From the NCBI GenBank assembly GCA_963783145.1, contig CAWAMM010000004.1, forward strand, positions 372,001 to 436,000: 64,000 nucleotides of DNA. The letters run 5' to 3'. The notes under the pieces were generated by a model that did no database searches, was not told where the DNA came from, and worked only from the letters and a program-made list of their open reading frames with translations. The translations under genes and the position numbers were made by a program. Source of the stretch: DATGKG01 sp963783145. Its GTDB lineage: Bacteria > Desulfobacterota > Binatia > Binatales > Binataceae. This document shows positions 17,760-26,832 of this stretch, in pieces (the first letter of the stretch is position 1; every line of letters starts with the position of its first letter).

Positions 17760-18992
17760 TCAGAACTTACTCAGCACTCGGTCGACAAGGGTCGCTTTCT
17801 TCTCCGCGATATCCGAGGGCGCTAGCAGCGCGACCGTTGTGGTCGATTGCCCATCGACGATCACCTCGGCACTGCCGATCCTCTGGCCGGCCCGAATCGG
17901 AGCGGCGATCATCGCGGGGACGGAATAGTTGACCTTGTATCCGGTTTTGGTATCGCCACGCTTGGCAAAGAATGCCGCGTCATCGCCCCATACCGGCACA
18001 ATCTTCGGCGCCGAGCCATCAGTGACCGCGATGCTCACATTCGAGGCGGCGCCTTTTTTCGCGATCGCTTTCATCTCGTACTGCGCGAAACCTTCCGAAA
18101 GCATTTCGCCCGCCGAGCGGAAGTTTTCGGCCTTGCGTGGCGAGCCGAGCACCACCGCAATCAGCCGCAAGCCGCCGCGATGCGCGGTCGCGACCACATT
18201 GAAACCGGCCTTGTAATAGAAGCCGGTCTTGAGGCCGTCGCAGCCGTTGTAGTTGAAGACCAGATGATTGGTGTTGCGCAGCTCGAAGGTTCCGGCGCGA
18301 AACGGCGCAGTCGTGATCCCGGACCACTGCAGAATCTGCGGATGCTTCACCAGCGCGCGCGCCAGCAGCGCCTGATCGTATGCGCTCGCGACATCAGCCT
18401 TCTGACCCGCCGCGGGCGGCAGGCCGTGCACGGAATAGTAGTGGGTGTCCTTCATGCCGAGCTTGGCCGCTTCGGAATTCATCATCACCACGAAGGCCTC
18501 GGTCGAGCCCGCGAGATATTCCGCCATCGCCACCGAGGAGTCATTCGCCGAATGCACCACGATCGCCTTCATGGTGTCGTCGACGGAGAAATTCTCGCCG
18601 GGTTTGAGGTAGACTTGGGAGCCGCCCATCTTGGCGGCCTTCTCCGAGGTGGGAATCTGATCGGTGAGCTTGAGGCTGCCATCGTCGAGTTTCTCCGCGA
18701 CGATTTCCATCAGCATCATCTTGGCGAGCGACGCGGTCGGCCACGGCTGATGCTCATTCTTCGCGAATACCACGCTGCCACTATTCGGCTCGATGACACA
18801 GGCTTCCTGATACGGTCCCTTGAGCGTTTCGGTTGAACCGCTTTCCGCTGATTCCTCCGACGCTTCAGCTTTCGGCTGAACCTTCGCGTGATGATGACGC
18901 GCGGCGAGCGCCGGCGAAGCTGCGAACCCGAATGCGCATGCGCATGCGAATGCTCCGAAGCTACGGAACGCGAAACTCCTGAGAATATTCAT
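17760..18992 (-). CDS. dacA: D-alanyl-D-alanine carboxypeptidase (PBP5/6 type)
   Basis: A 410-residue secreted serine peptidase that trims the terminal D-Ala from peptidoglycan pentapeptides. A signal peptide ends near ASPALA-ARH (~30). Active-site motifs: Ser88-x-x-Lys91 in SLAK, Ser148-Ala-Asn150 and Lys255-Thr-Gly in LKTGFYYKAG. The C-terminal region (~300-400) is the beta domain of PBP5, ending with a helix that would anchor it to the inner membrane. It lies 47 nt downstream of the antitoxin gene in the upstream direction, so the toxin-antitoxin pair sits right after its end. Confidence 0.93.
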   Translation of the reverse strand: MNILRSFAFRSFGAFACACAFGFAASPALAARHHHAKVQPKAEASEESAESGSTETLKGPYQEACVIEPNSGSVVFAKNEHQPWPTASLAKMMLMEIVAEKLDDGSLKLTDQIPTSEKAAKMGGSQVYLKPGENFSVDDTMKAIVVHSANDSSVAMAEYLAGSTEAFVVMMNSEAAKLGMKDTHYYSVHGLPPAAGQKADVASAYDQALLARALVKHPQILQWSGITTAPFRAGTFELRNTNHLVFNYNGCDGLKTGFYYKAGFNVVATAHRGGLRLIAVVLGSPRKAENFRSAGEMLSEGFAQYEMKAIAKKGAASNVSIAVTDGSAPKIVPVWGDDAAFFAKRGDTKTGYKVNYSVPAMIAAPIRAGQRIGSAEVIVDGQSTTTVALLAPSDIAEKKATLVDRVLSKF

Positions 18993-19070
18993 CGAAAATC
19001 CTCCGACCCATCTTCAACACCATCCACACCGCCCAGCAGGAGGTTACGAGGTGAGCTTTTTCATCATTAC

Positions 19071-20057
19071 TCAGAAGCGGTCGGCGGTCCAGAATAGCGA
19101 GCGCGGAGCGGCGAACTTCGCAAATGCATGCTTGGTGGCCTGATCGGGGGCCATGGCCAGGCGAGCGCCCAATTTTATCGGATCGATGATGCGCCACATA
19201 TAGAAGTTGTCCGGATGATGCGCCACCGGACATCCCGCGTCATTCAGCGCGCGCTCGAGGGCGGGATCGTGCGCAGTATGCGTCACGAGGATCGCATTAC
19301 CTGAGGTCGCGAAGTGACCTGCCAGATGACGAAACAAAGCCATTGCCGCCGCCGGCCGCGAGTACCCGTATTCCATCACCATCGGGACGCCGTGGAATCG
19401 CGTCGCGCGTGCATATGCGACGATGGCACCAGCGTGCCGCGCGAGGACGAAATATTCCTCGCATCCACCAACCGGGTCGGCCGGCATGTTGCCCGCAAAC
19501 TTCAGGTTGGCGCGCCATGCGGCTTCGTTGCGCAAAACGGTGACGTCGAAGCGGCCGCTGTATGCCTCATGAAGGCGCATGACCTCGGGCAGATCGCGTT
19601 CGACGTCGAAAACTTCGATCTCGACCTTGGGCGTGCGCAGCTGGAGGGCATTTGCCAATAGGCTGAAGTGGCGAGTCAGTTCCTTCCATCCGAACTGGTT
19701 GTAAAAAGTGATCCGCTCGGCAAACAACAGCGAGACCTCGAAGCCCTCGCGCTCCATCGTGGTGACCGCGAGATTCATCAGCCCGGAGGCGACGCGCTTA
19801 TGCCGGTAGTCCTCGCGCGTAAAGACCGAACCGATCCCGCCCATCGGGACGGATTTGCCACCGAGGTTTATCCTGCGGTCGAAAATTTGAACCGTCGAAA
19901 TGATCCGCCCGCCATCGAGGGCCACGAGGCATAGCTCGTCGCGAAAGGTCGGATCGTTCTGGTTATAGCGCGCGAAGAACTCGCGGTCCTGGTACCACAG
20001 CGCGAGCAGGTCGAGGACCTCATCGCGCTCGGAGCGCAGCGCCGGCCGGAACTCCAT
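19071..20057 (-). CDS. GNAT-family N-acetyltransferase
   Basis: 328 residues from the ATG at 20057, which begins MEFRPALRSERDEVLDLLALWY, a normal GNAT opening. The extension to 20129 only overlaps the gspC-like gene. The acetyl-CoA site is at GGIGSVFTREDYRHKRVASGLM (~85-105). A second, weaker acyltransferase-like half with VGGCEEYFVLARHAGAIVAYA follows, so it may be a tandem GNAT of the Eis type. Substrate unknown. The ATG begins 1 nt after the stop of the gspC-like gene, which implies translational coupling. Confidence 0.8.
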   Translation of the reverse strand: MEFRPALRSERDEVLDLLALWYQDREFFARYNQNDPTFRDELCLVALDGGRIISTVQIFDRRINLGGKSVPMGGIGSVFTREDYRHKRVASGLMNLAVTTMEREGFEVSLLFAERITFYNQFGWKELTRHFSLLANALQLRTPKVEIEVFDVERDLPEVMRLHEAYSGRFDVTVLRNEAAWRANLKFAGNMPADPVGGCEEYFVLARHAGAIVAYARATRFHGVPMVMEYGYSRPAAAMALFRHLAGHFATSGNAILVTHTAHDPALERALNDAGCPVAHHPDNFYMWRIIDPIKLGARLAMAPDQATKHAFAKFAAPRSLFWTADRF

Positions 20058-20058
20058 C

Positions 20059-20964
20059 TTATTGAATCTGGTAGCTGAGGGTGGTCGGATGACCCTCGCG
20101 CAAGACCTGGATGCTGACCTGGGTCGCATTGCGCAACGCGCTCAGCATCTGCATCGCCATCGCGGGATCGGTCATCGGTTGCCCGTTGATGCTGCTCAGC
20201 ACGTCGCCCTCTTGCAACCCCATCTCATCGAAGACCGAACCGGGCTCGATTTCCGAGAGCGCGAAGCCATTGGTCTTACCGTTCTGGATGTTGGGAATCG
20301 CGCGAATCTGGGTCAGGAGCTGAGAAAGATTGTTGACGCTATGGTCCATCGTATCGCGCGGGATTTTGTAGTGATTGTCACCGAGGTCTTCGACATTGGG
20401 ATCGTAGGGCTCTGCATCGGAATCGGCGTCAGCGCTGTCGTCCACGACCGGTGGCGCAATCGGCTGGATCCCTTCGACCGGACCCGGCATCTCATTTTTG
20501 GGAAGCAGCAGTGCGACGCGCTTGCCGTTGTGGTCGATGAAGACTTTATCCGGATCGACCTCGACCAGTTTGCCGGCGTCAGGGACCGTCTCGCCGAGGC
20601 CATAGACGTTCTGCTCTCCCATGCGATTGGAGATGATCGCGTAAGGCAATTTGCCTTTGGTCGCGGTCGATACGCCGATTAGATCGAGGTGGAGATCAAT
20701 TTTCTCCTCGACCTGGACACGCGGTTGCGGTGGCGGCGCAATATTGAAGATGTCGCGATTAACGATTTCCTGGTAAGCACCGCGCGGTCGGTTGGCGGCG
20801 CGGTTATCTATCGGTCGGACCACAATCTGCGGGATCGGAGCGCTGACGGGAGCCAGGCGGAGCTTGACGATATCGTTGACCGAGAGCGCGGCGAAATACG
20901 CCAGCACCGCGACCAGCAGAAAATTCAGCGCCACGATGTGACGCTCGCTGAGCCTAAGATCCAT
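20059..20964 (-). CDS. gspC: GspC-like type II secretion protein with PDZ domain
   Basis: A 301-residue bitopic inner-membrane protein. The hydrophobic helix is at ~12-30. Next comes the homology region (YQEIVNRDIFNI...LDLIGVSTATKGKLPYAIIS) that contacts the secretin GspD, a Pro/Asp-rich linker at ~160-195, and a PDZ domain at ~220-300 (LSEIEPGSVFDEMGLQEGDVLSSINGQPM). In type II secretion GspC couples the outer-membrane secretin to the inner platform. No other gsp gene is in the window; it is coupled to an acetyltransferase gene instead. Confidence 0.85.
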   Translation of the reverse strand: MDLRLSERHIVALNFLLVAVLAYFAALSVNDIVKLRLAPVSAPIPQIVVRPIDNRAANRPRGAYQEIVNRDIFNIAPPPQPRVQVEEKIDLHLDLIGVSTATKGKLPYAIISNRMGEQNVYGLGETVPDAGKLVEVDPDKVFIDHNGKRVALLLPKNEMPGPVEGIQPIAPPVVDDSADADSDAEPYDPNVEDLGDNHYKIPRDTMDHSVNNLSQLLTQIRAIPNIQNGKTNGFALSEIEPGSVFDEMGLQEGDVLSSINGQPMTDPAMAMQMLSALRNATQVSIQVLREGHPTTLSYQIQ

Positions 20965-21116
20965 CGCCCTTACTCTGGTTTCTTCCAGACCTCACCCGGC
21001 GCCGTAGCGCCACCCTCTCCCTACAGGAGCGGGAAAGAGGAAGGAAGACAATTTTGGTGAAAGAGCACCGAAGTAAAGTAGCCAGTTCTCGTTTACCGGC
21101 TTTTCCAAACACCGGG

Positions 21117-22484
21117 CTAGGGCCAGGCTTCCGCCTCGTATGAAGTCCCTGCGACCAGCCGCTTGATGTCGTAGTTCCAGCGCCCCTTCCATTTGTTGAT
21201 AGTGAGCGCCGCCTGCGAATAGCCGCCGCGAACCTGATCCATCAGGCGCCATAGATAGATCGTCTCATCCTCGCCGCGTTCATTCAATGCTTTCTGGCGC
21301 TGCAACCCAGCACTCGCGATATTCAGCAGCTCGATCGAAAGATCCTTCAAGGTCGAGGTGCCGGCGCGCGCTTCCAGCCCGCCTTTATGCGACGCACGGT
21401 TGATCTCCAGACGTTCGGTGAAGCTCCATCGTTTCACCAGATCCCAGGCGCCGTCGATACAGTCGTCATTGTAAAGGATGCCCTTGAGGAGCGCGGGCAG
21501 CGCGAGCATCAGCGCGGGCGGCTGACTGTCGGCAGTGCGGCTCTCGATGTATTTCTTCAGCCGCACCTCGGTGAAAATCGTGGTGAGATGATCGCCCCAA
21601 TCCTGGAGGGTCGCGCGCTCCTTGCCGAAGCCGCGATCCATGTATTGGCGAAACGTGATGCCGGGGGCCCTGGTCATGTCGACGTATTTGTGATCGCGGA
21701 CGATGAAGTACATCGGCACGTCGAGGGCATATTCGGTGTAGTCCTCGAAGCTGGCACTCTCCCGGAACGCGAACTCCAGAATGCCGCATCGATCCGGATC
21801 GGTGTCGGTCCAGATGTGGCCGCGAAAGGCCTGATAGCCGTTGAGCCCGCCGTCGGCCAGCGGCGAGTTGGCGAACATTGCGTAGACCAGCGGCACGATT
21901 CCCATCGCGACCCGAAACTTGCGCATCGCGTCCGCCTCGCTCGAATAATCGAGGTTGGCCTGCACCCCGGCGGTCTGCTTCATCATGCGCTGGCCCAGCC
22001 GACCCTTGCGCGCCATGTAGGGATACATGATGTGGTAGCGATGCTTGGGCAGCAGCTCGATTTCATCGATGCGGCTGACCGGCGTCATCCCCAGCCCGAG
22101 CAGCACCGCGTCGTGCGTATGGCCGACATCGATCAGCTCGGCGACGTGCTGGGTGAACTCGCGATGGGCGCAGTGGATGCTCTCGCATTGCTCGCCCGAC
22201 AGCTCGATTTGCGCGCCTGGCTCGATAGTGACGCGGGCGGGTCCGCGGCTGAGCGCGAGCAGATGGCCATTTTCCTCGTCCTCGGGCTCCCATCCGAAGC
22301 GATCGATGAGCTCGCGCATCATCGTTTCGACGCCGTCGGGGCCGGAATAGGGCACGGCTTTGCCGGTCGCGGCTTCGACCGCGATCTTTTCGTATTCGGT
22401 ACCGACCCGCCACTGCTCCCGTGGCTTCGCGCCGGAGGTAAAATATCGGATCAGGTCCTCTTTGGTGTCTACCAGTTCACCCAT
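21117..22484 (-). CDS. gshA: Glutamate-cysteine ligase, plant/proteobacterial type
   Basis: 455 residues from the ATG at 22484 (GTG directly upstream is unnecessary). It catalyses ATP-dependent joining of Glu and Cys, the first step of glutathione synthesis. The plant-type hallmarks are present: VGTEYEKIA near residue 25, RVTIEPGAQIELSGE, MTPVSRIDEIELLPKHRYHIMYPYM, and TAGVQANLDYSSEADAMRKFRVAM. The downstream 150 nt carry a G/C-rich inverted arrangement (CCTCTCCCTACAGGAGCGGGAAAGAGG) but no gshB. The GFA protein and two GSTs elsewhere in the window would use glutathione. Confidence 0.92.
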   Translation of the reverse strand: MGELVDTKEDLIRYFTSGAKPREQWRVGTEYEKIAVEAATGKAVPYSGPDGVETMMRELIDRFGWEPEDEENGHLLALSRGPARVTIEPGAQIELSGEQCESIHCAHREFTQHVAELIDVGHTHDAVLLGLGMTPVSRIDEIELLPKHRYHIMYPYMARKGRLGQRMMKQTAGVQANLDYSSEADAMRKFRVAMGIVPLVYAMFANSPLADGGLNGYQAFRGHIWTDTDPDRCGILEFAFRESASFEDYTEYALDVPMYFIVRDHKYVDMTRAPGITFRQYMDRGFGKERATLQDWGDHLTTIFTEVRLKKYIESRTADSQPPALMLALPALLKGILYNDDCIDGAWDLVKRWSFTERLEINRASHKGGLEARAGTSTLKDLSIELLNIASAGLQRQKALNERGEDETIYLWRLMDQVRGGYSQAALTINKWKGRWNYDIKRLVAGTSYEAEAWP

Positions 22485-22621
22485 CACTTCGACTCCTCAA
22501 AAAGGCGCCCGTCGCCAAGCGGCCTATAATTGCCCTGATCTAAGGACGCAGGCAAGCGCGAGAAGATGGATGATTCGCGCGAAAAGATCATGGTATGGGG
22601 GTAAATTCGATGCAGCCGTGC

Positions 22622-25600
22622 TTATGAAGGTTTGTGGCGAGCGGTTTTTACGTCCTCAGCTTCATTTTGGCGAGGCGGCGATGAACGTCGCATTCGGCTA
22701 ATGATGTCGCAGAAGTTTTGACCGAAACCCTTCGCGCTGGGCCCCGGCTCCGGCGCGGGATCAGGTTTTCCAGGATCGACCAAGCGCGTCAGTCTTGCGC
22801 TATTGATCGGCGCGTTGGAGGCTCGATTTTTCCGCACTATGAACCAGAGCAGAAACAGCAGAGCGAATAGCACCGCGATCGGAATCACCCAGAGCCTTGG
22901 GTCGACAGTCACGCCTTGGGCCAAGCCCAGGTAAGCATCCGCTGCCAGGACCGCAAGGCACAAGATTCCAATCAGAACAACCACAGTTGAGAAATATTCG
23001 GGTCCGAGTAGCCAAAAGAGAACCATCAAGCTCAACAGTACCAGACTGGGAATCACCCAGAATTTCAGGCCGATGGGCATACCCAGAAAGAAATGCGCAC
23101 CAGCGTCGGCCCCCAGAGCCAGAGTCGACAAGACTGCAAGAAGTACAACTGTATTGGTGAAATATTCGGGTGCCAGGCGCTGCACCCGAGTCAATGCGTA
23201 TCCAATCCAGATCGGTAAAGTCGCGATCCAGGCGAACATCGACCGAGCTACCGATGCGGCTCGATCTCCACCAGTGGTTACCATACATCTTCGCAGAACC
23301 AGGAGCATGGTGGTAAGGATTTCGACGGTCACCGACTTGGGCACCCCGCTCTGCCAGGTTTCGCTCCCGAAGTCATACTTATTGCAAAAGTATTCTGCTC
23401 CCCATCCGCGCGGAAATGTGGTGCGGTCGGTGGCCGGCGGGGGCCCCAGGCCTTCGGGGGGCGGCGGCGCGCTCGTTTCGGGTAGATGTTCCGCGAACGC
23501 GAGCGCCGCATAGGTGGTGACCGCGCGATCGCCTTGACGGCGGTCCGAACGCCATCGCGAGGGTTTCGGCGGAGTCTTCTTCGAAAGCGCAATTTGCCCC
23601 GGAAGATCGTAGCTGTTCCAAGCGCCCTGCTGCGCGATGCTGGCTTCGATCACATTGGGAATTTCGACCTGCAAGATCTCGCGCTGCGCCATGTATACCA
23701 GGTCTTCCAAAAGCGCGTTGAAGGCGACGCCTTCTGCGCCACGGTCGGCCGCGCTAATGAAGCTTCCGAGGTCTTTTGCCACGGCGTCGAAAGCGGCGTC
23801 GCCGGAGTTTTTGCAGCGGCCATGCAGCGACTTCATGAGATATTGCTGTTGTGCGGGATCCTTCAGCGTGTCTTTCAGGCGTTTGAGGTTGTCGAAAGTG
23901 AGCACGCTCTGAATGATTTGGCATGCGGCATCAAGGCGTCCCCACATGAGGTCGTTGGCGCGCCATGAGCTCTTCAGGAAGCCGCCAAAATGTCCCAACT
24001 CATTGCCGCAGAGCTTTTTTCGCGGATCGTTGCTGAAACCCAGCTTTGCGTCGCGCGGGCTGAAGCGAACTGTGGTAACCTTGTCGGTCGCTTCAAAGCC
24101 AGACATGTACTGCATCGGAAAGAGATACATGTCGACGAATATAAATCGGCAGTAGTGTTGGGAAATCAAATCGGTCCAGCCATCCGGCGCGAATTTCCTA
24201 AAGATCTCCCATTCCTCGTCGTCAGTTTGCTTAAGCAGGATCTTGGCGGGCGCGCCGAGAGTGAATTCGATCGGGTTGTTGTTCGAGAATTTGGTCCAAC
24301 CGTCGGCACGTTCCGTCAGTATTCGATGGAGAGCCATGCGCTCCAGGTTCTCCGCCGGAACTCGCTCCAGTTCCTGCTCGGGACTCCACTCTCTGACTGC
24401 GGCGTGGAGCGAGGGAAGCTCCTCGGGATTAAGCTGAGAGCCGCATTCCAGCAATGCGGCGAGAAAAGTTTGCGCGTTTTCCCATATTTTCACTGCCAGC
24501 GGACCGGGGTCTTTGACCGAGGTCAGTACTTCCCAGTGAAAGTCAGCGCAGTCGATTAGTTGCTCCATCTTTGCGCGCACGATGTCCAGTAGCTTCAGGC
24601 GATGATTCAGACGGCGCCACAAATCGCGGTACTTATCCCGGTCCGCGCTGGTAAGGTGGTCGGACTGAGCGCCATTAAGCACCTGACTGATCGCATTGGT
24701 AATGTAAAAGAGCCGACGCATGCGGTAATAGATGTCAAACGTCGGCAACGCCTGCAGCAGCACTGATTGCCGCTTGGGGTCGCGCTGTTCCTGCCAGTTC
24801 CGGAACGTTTTAACCAACAGTTCAGCCGCGCGACGCTGGCCGTCTTGCAGATAAAGTAGGTGGCCACCGATTTTTAAAATGCCCTCCAGCACCCGTTCTC
24901 TAACTTGCGTCAAGCGTGATCGGAGGTAGATTTCGGCCTGTTCCGGCGCCTGCTCGAGATTGAGAACAGTACTCGGCGCGGCAAATATGTTGCCCTTCAT
25001 CAACTCCTCCGCTCCGGACTGTCCGGGGGTACGTCCGAGATCGGAGATGGTGGCGGGCGAATCAAAAGGTTTTTCAGGAGCCTGCTTAATTAAACTGTCG
25101 GACACTCGGGTGAGGCCGCGCTCGATCTCTTTATATCGCGCCACCCAGTCGTTGTGCTCGCCGATAGCATCGAGATCCTCTGCGATGCTCTGGTACCCCG
25201 GAATGCTGCTAAGACCTTCCATGGCGGCGGTCAGGACGGAGGGCGGATTGGTGGGGCTGCTTTGGAAAAATTCGGGATCCGGTTCGACATAGACCAGTAG
25301 CCGCTCGACCTCGCGGGTTTGCGTGTGATGAAAGATCGCCCGCAGCGTGGAAGAGAACGGCTTATTGTTTAATATTCCTCCGTCCAGGAAGTACTGCTTA
25401 TCCTCAGTGAGTTTCCCCCATCGGCGGAGCTCTTTATCGGCCGGATCTCCTTTCGGGCCTGGATCGCTGTTCACCTCAACCGGCGCGAACGCCACCGGAA
25501 AGCATGAGGTGATCCGCGAAAGCTTCGCATAGTGATCGGCTGAAAACTGAAAATCATTGTCATCTTTGATAAGACATCGATATCTAAGATGAAACAGCGC

Positions 25601-26215
25601 GCGATGGTTCTTGACGTCGATGGGGTGGCCGAAACTGTCAAATTCGGTGTACACGTCACCATAGGCGTTGGTTCCAGTGACGAAGAGATCGAGGTCCTCA
25701 AGCTCTGCTGTCAAATCATCCGGCTGCTTTACGTAGTTCGTGGACAAACCCTCAAAAGCTTGCCTCAGATGGGGCTGGTAGTATCCCTCGCTGTTGAGAA
25801 TGGAATTGGGCCTGGGATCCCATGGATGGTGAAGCAGGCTTAGAATATCGCCGTCGTTGCGCCACAAATCACCGCAGTTGGACGGGTCTTTGCCATTCGC
25901 CAGCGCATAGCCAATCAGAATCCCGTTGATTCCACCCGCAGACGTTCCGCTGATGATATCGAGAACGATGTCGGATCCGGTCAATTGCTTGATGACAGTG
26001 TAGATGCCGGCGCCTTTGGTCGCCCGGAACAGTTCCTGCGCGACCCCGTTTTCATATACCGCCAGCGACACTCCGCCATAGAGGACGATCCCAAAACGCA
26101 CCTCACGAGATAACTCGCTGGAGGTCCTCGCTATCGGGTCGGCATATCTGGTTGGCTGACCGGGCGATTTCGTGACCTCTTCTGCCGATGAACCAGCAGT
26201 TATGTTTTCAGCCAT
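22622..26215 (-). CDS. Very large patatin-like lipid hydrolase (TIGR03607 type)
   Basis: 1197 residues from the ATG at 26215, which follows an excellent GGAGGAGATAGCG ribosome site; the extension to 26320 is not supported. The patatin domain is N-terminal: GIVLYGGVSLAVYENG as oxyanion loop, GTSAGG with nucleophile Ser92 and LDGGILNNKP with catalytic Asp278. A long helical middle region follows, and the C-terminus has about four hydrophobic helices (~1040-1140), so it is membrane-anchored. Family members resemble the patatin-related proteins TIGR03607 of actinobacteria and proteobacteria. Lipid target unknown. The last ~20 codons overlap a short sequence repeated at 32734. Confidence 0.85.
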   Translation of the reverse strand: MAENITAGSSAEEVTKSPGQPTRYADPIARTSSELSREVRFGIVLYGGVSLAVYENGVAQELFRATKGAGIYTVIKQLTGSDIVLDIISGTSAGGINGILIGYALANGKDPSNCGDLWRNDGDILSLLHHPWDPRPNSILNSEGYYQPHLRQAFEGLSTNYVKQPDDLTAELEDLDLFVTGTNAYGDVYTEFDSFGHPIDVKNHRALFHLRYRCLIKDDNDFQFSADHYAKLSRITSCFPVAFAPVEVNSDPGPKGDPADKELRRWGKLTEDKQYFLDGGILNNKPFSSTLRAIFHHTQTREVERLLVYVEPDPEFFQSSPTNPPSVLTAAMEGLSSIPGYQSIAEDLDAIGEHNDWVARYKEIERGLTRVSDSLIKQAPEKPFDSPATISDLGRTPGQSGAEELMKGNIFAAPSTVLNLEQAPEQAEIYLRSRLTQVRERVLEGILKIGGHLLYLQDGQRRAAELLVKTFRNWQEQRDPKRQSVLLQALPTFDIYYRMRRLFYITNAISQVLNGAQSDHLTSADRDKYRDLWRRLNHRLKLLDIVRAKMEQLIDCADFHWEVLTSVKDPGPLAVKIWENAQTFLAALLECGSQLNPEELPSLHAAVREWSPEQELERVPAENLERMALHRILTERADGWTKFSNNNPIEFTLGAPAKILLKQTDDEEWEIFRKFAPDGWTDLISQHYCRFIFVDMYLFPMQYMSGFEATDKVTTVRFSPRDAKLGFSNDPRKKLCGNELGHFGGFLKSSWRANDLMWGRLDAACQIIQSVLTFDNLKRLKDTLKDPAQQQYLMKSLHGRCKNSGDAAFDAVAKDLGSFISAADRGAEGVAFNALLEDLVYMAQREILQVEIPNVIEASIAQQGAWNSYDLPGQIALSKKTPPKPSRWRSDRRQGDRAVTTYAALAFAEHLPETSAPPPPEGLGPPPATDRTTFPRGWGAEYFCNKYDFGSETWQSGVPKSVTVEILTTMLLVLRRCMVTTGGDRAASVARSMFAWIATLPIWIGYALTRVQRLAPEYFTNTVVLLAVLSTLALGADAGAHFFLGMPIGLKFWVIPSLVLLSLMVLFWLLGPEYFSTVVVLIGILCLAVLAADAYLGLAQGVTVDPRLWVIPIAVLFALLFLLWFIVRKNRASNAPINSARLTRLVDPGKPDPAPEPGPSAKGFGQNFCDIISRMRRSSPPRQNEAEDVKTARHKPS

Positions 26216-26832
26216 CGCTATCTCCTCCGAATGACGGACATAGCAAAGTGGCAGGTCTGCGACGAGTGCTGCCCGTGATGTCTGACCACCTCTAGTGAGC
26301 GCCGGCCTAGCGCTGGTCACCGGCGGTCTTTTGGTAGCAAAGCGCCATCGCTAGCGCCGGCTGCCCTATCCGTTCGATGCGCATCGATCGGCATCGATGC
26401 CAAGGCGTCCGGTTTGAAATGGGCCGTCTCTGCGAAGGTATCGCATGCGATGCCATCGGCACTTACCGGGTTGCGCCAAAGTAAGGCGCGAAGCTCAAAT
26501 AGTCAGGCCGATTGCGACTGACAGATACTCGGGCGTTTCCATCACCGATACGGGTTGGGTCGTCAGCTTCGTTTCGCATTGGGTGAGCTCTGCTCCCACG
26601 CGCGGTGGAGGATCGGATCGGTTGCGTATGGATCGGCGAGGCCAGCTATGGCCGTCCCCTTGGGCAGCCCAAAGACTTTCTCGGCACTCGGTTCATTTGG
26701 ATGGCAAAATCAGGCGGGAAGGAGTCAGGCGATCTCACAGCAACAGATTCTGTCCTGATATTTTGGACACTTCACATCATTGCGTCGCTTCTAAAAACAC
26801 CATAAAGCTCAATGGACTGATTTGGGGGATTA
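26216..26832. other. Intergenic stretch between divergent genes
   Basis: 617 nt between the patatin-like gene and the CrtC-like gene. It contains nested ATCGAT/GCATCGATGC palindromes near 26380-26400 and TCGCATGCGA near 26440, but no convincing gene. Open frames here lack ribosome sites and codon bias. Both promoters presumably lie in it. Confidence 0.5.
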
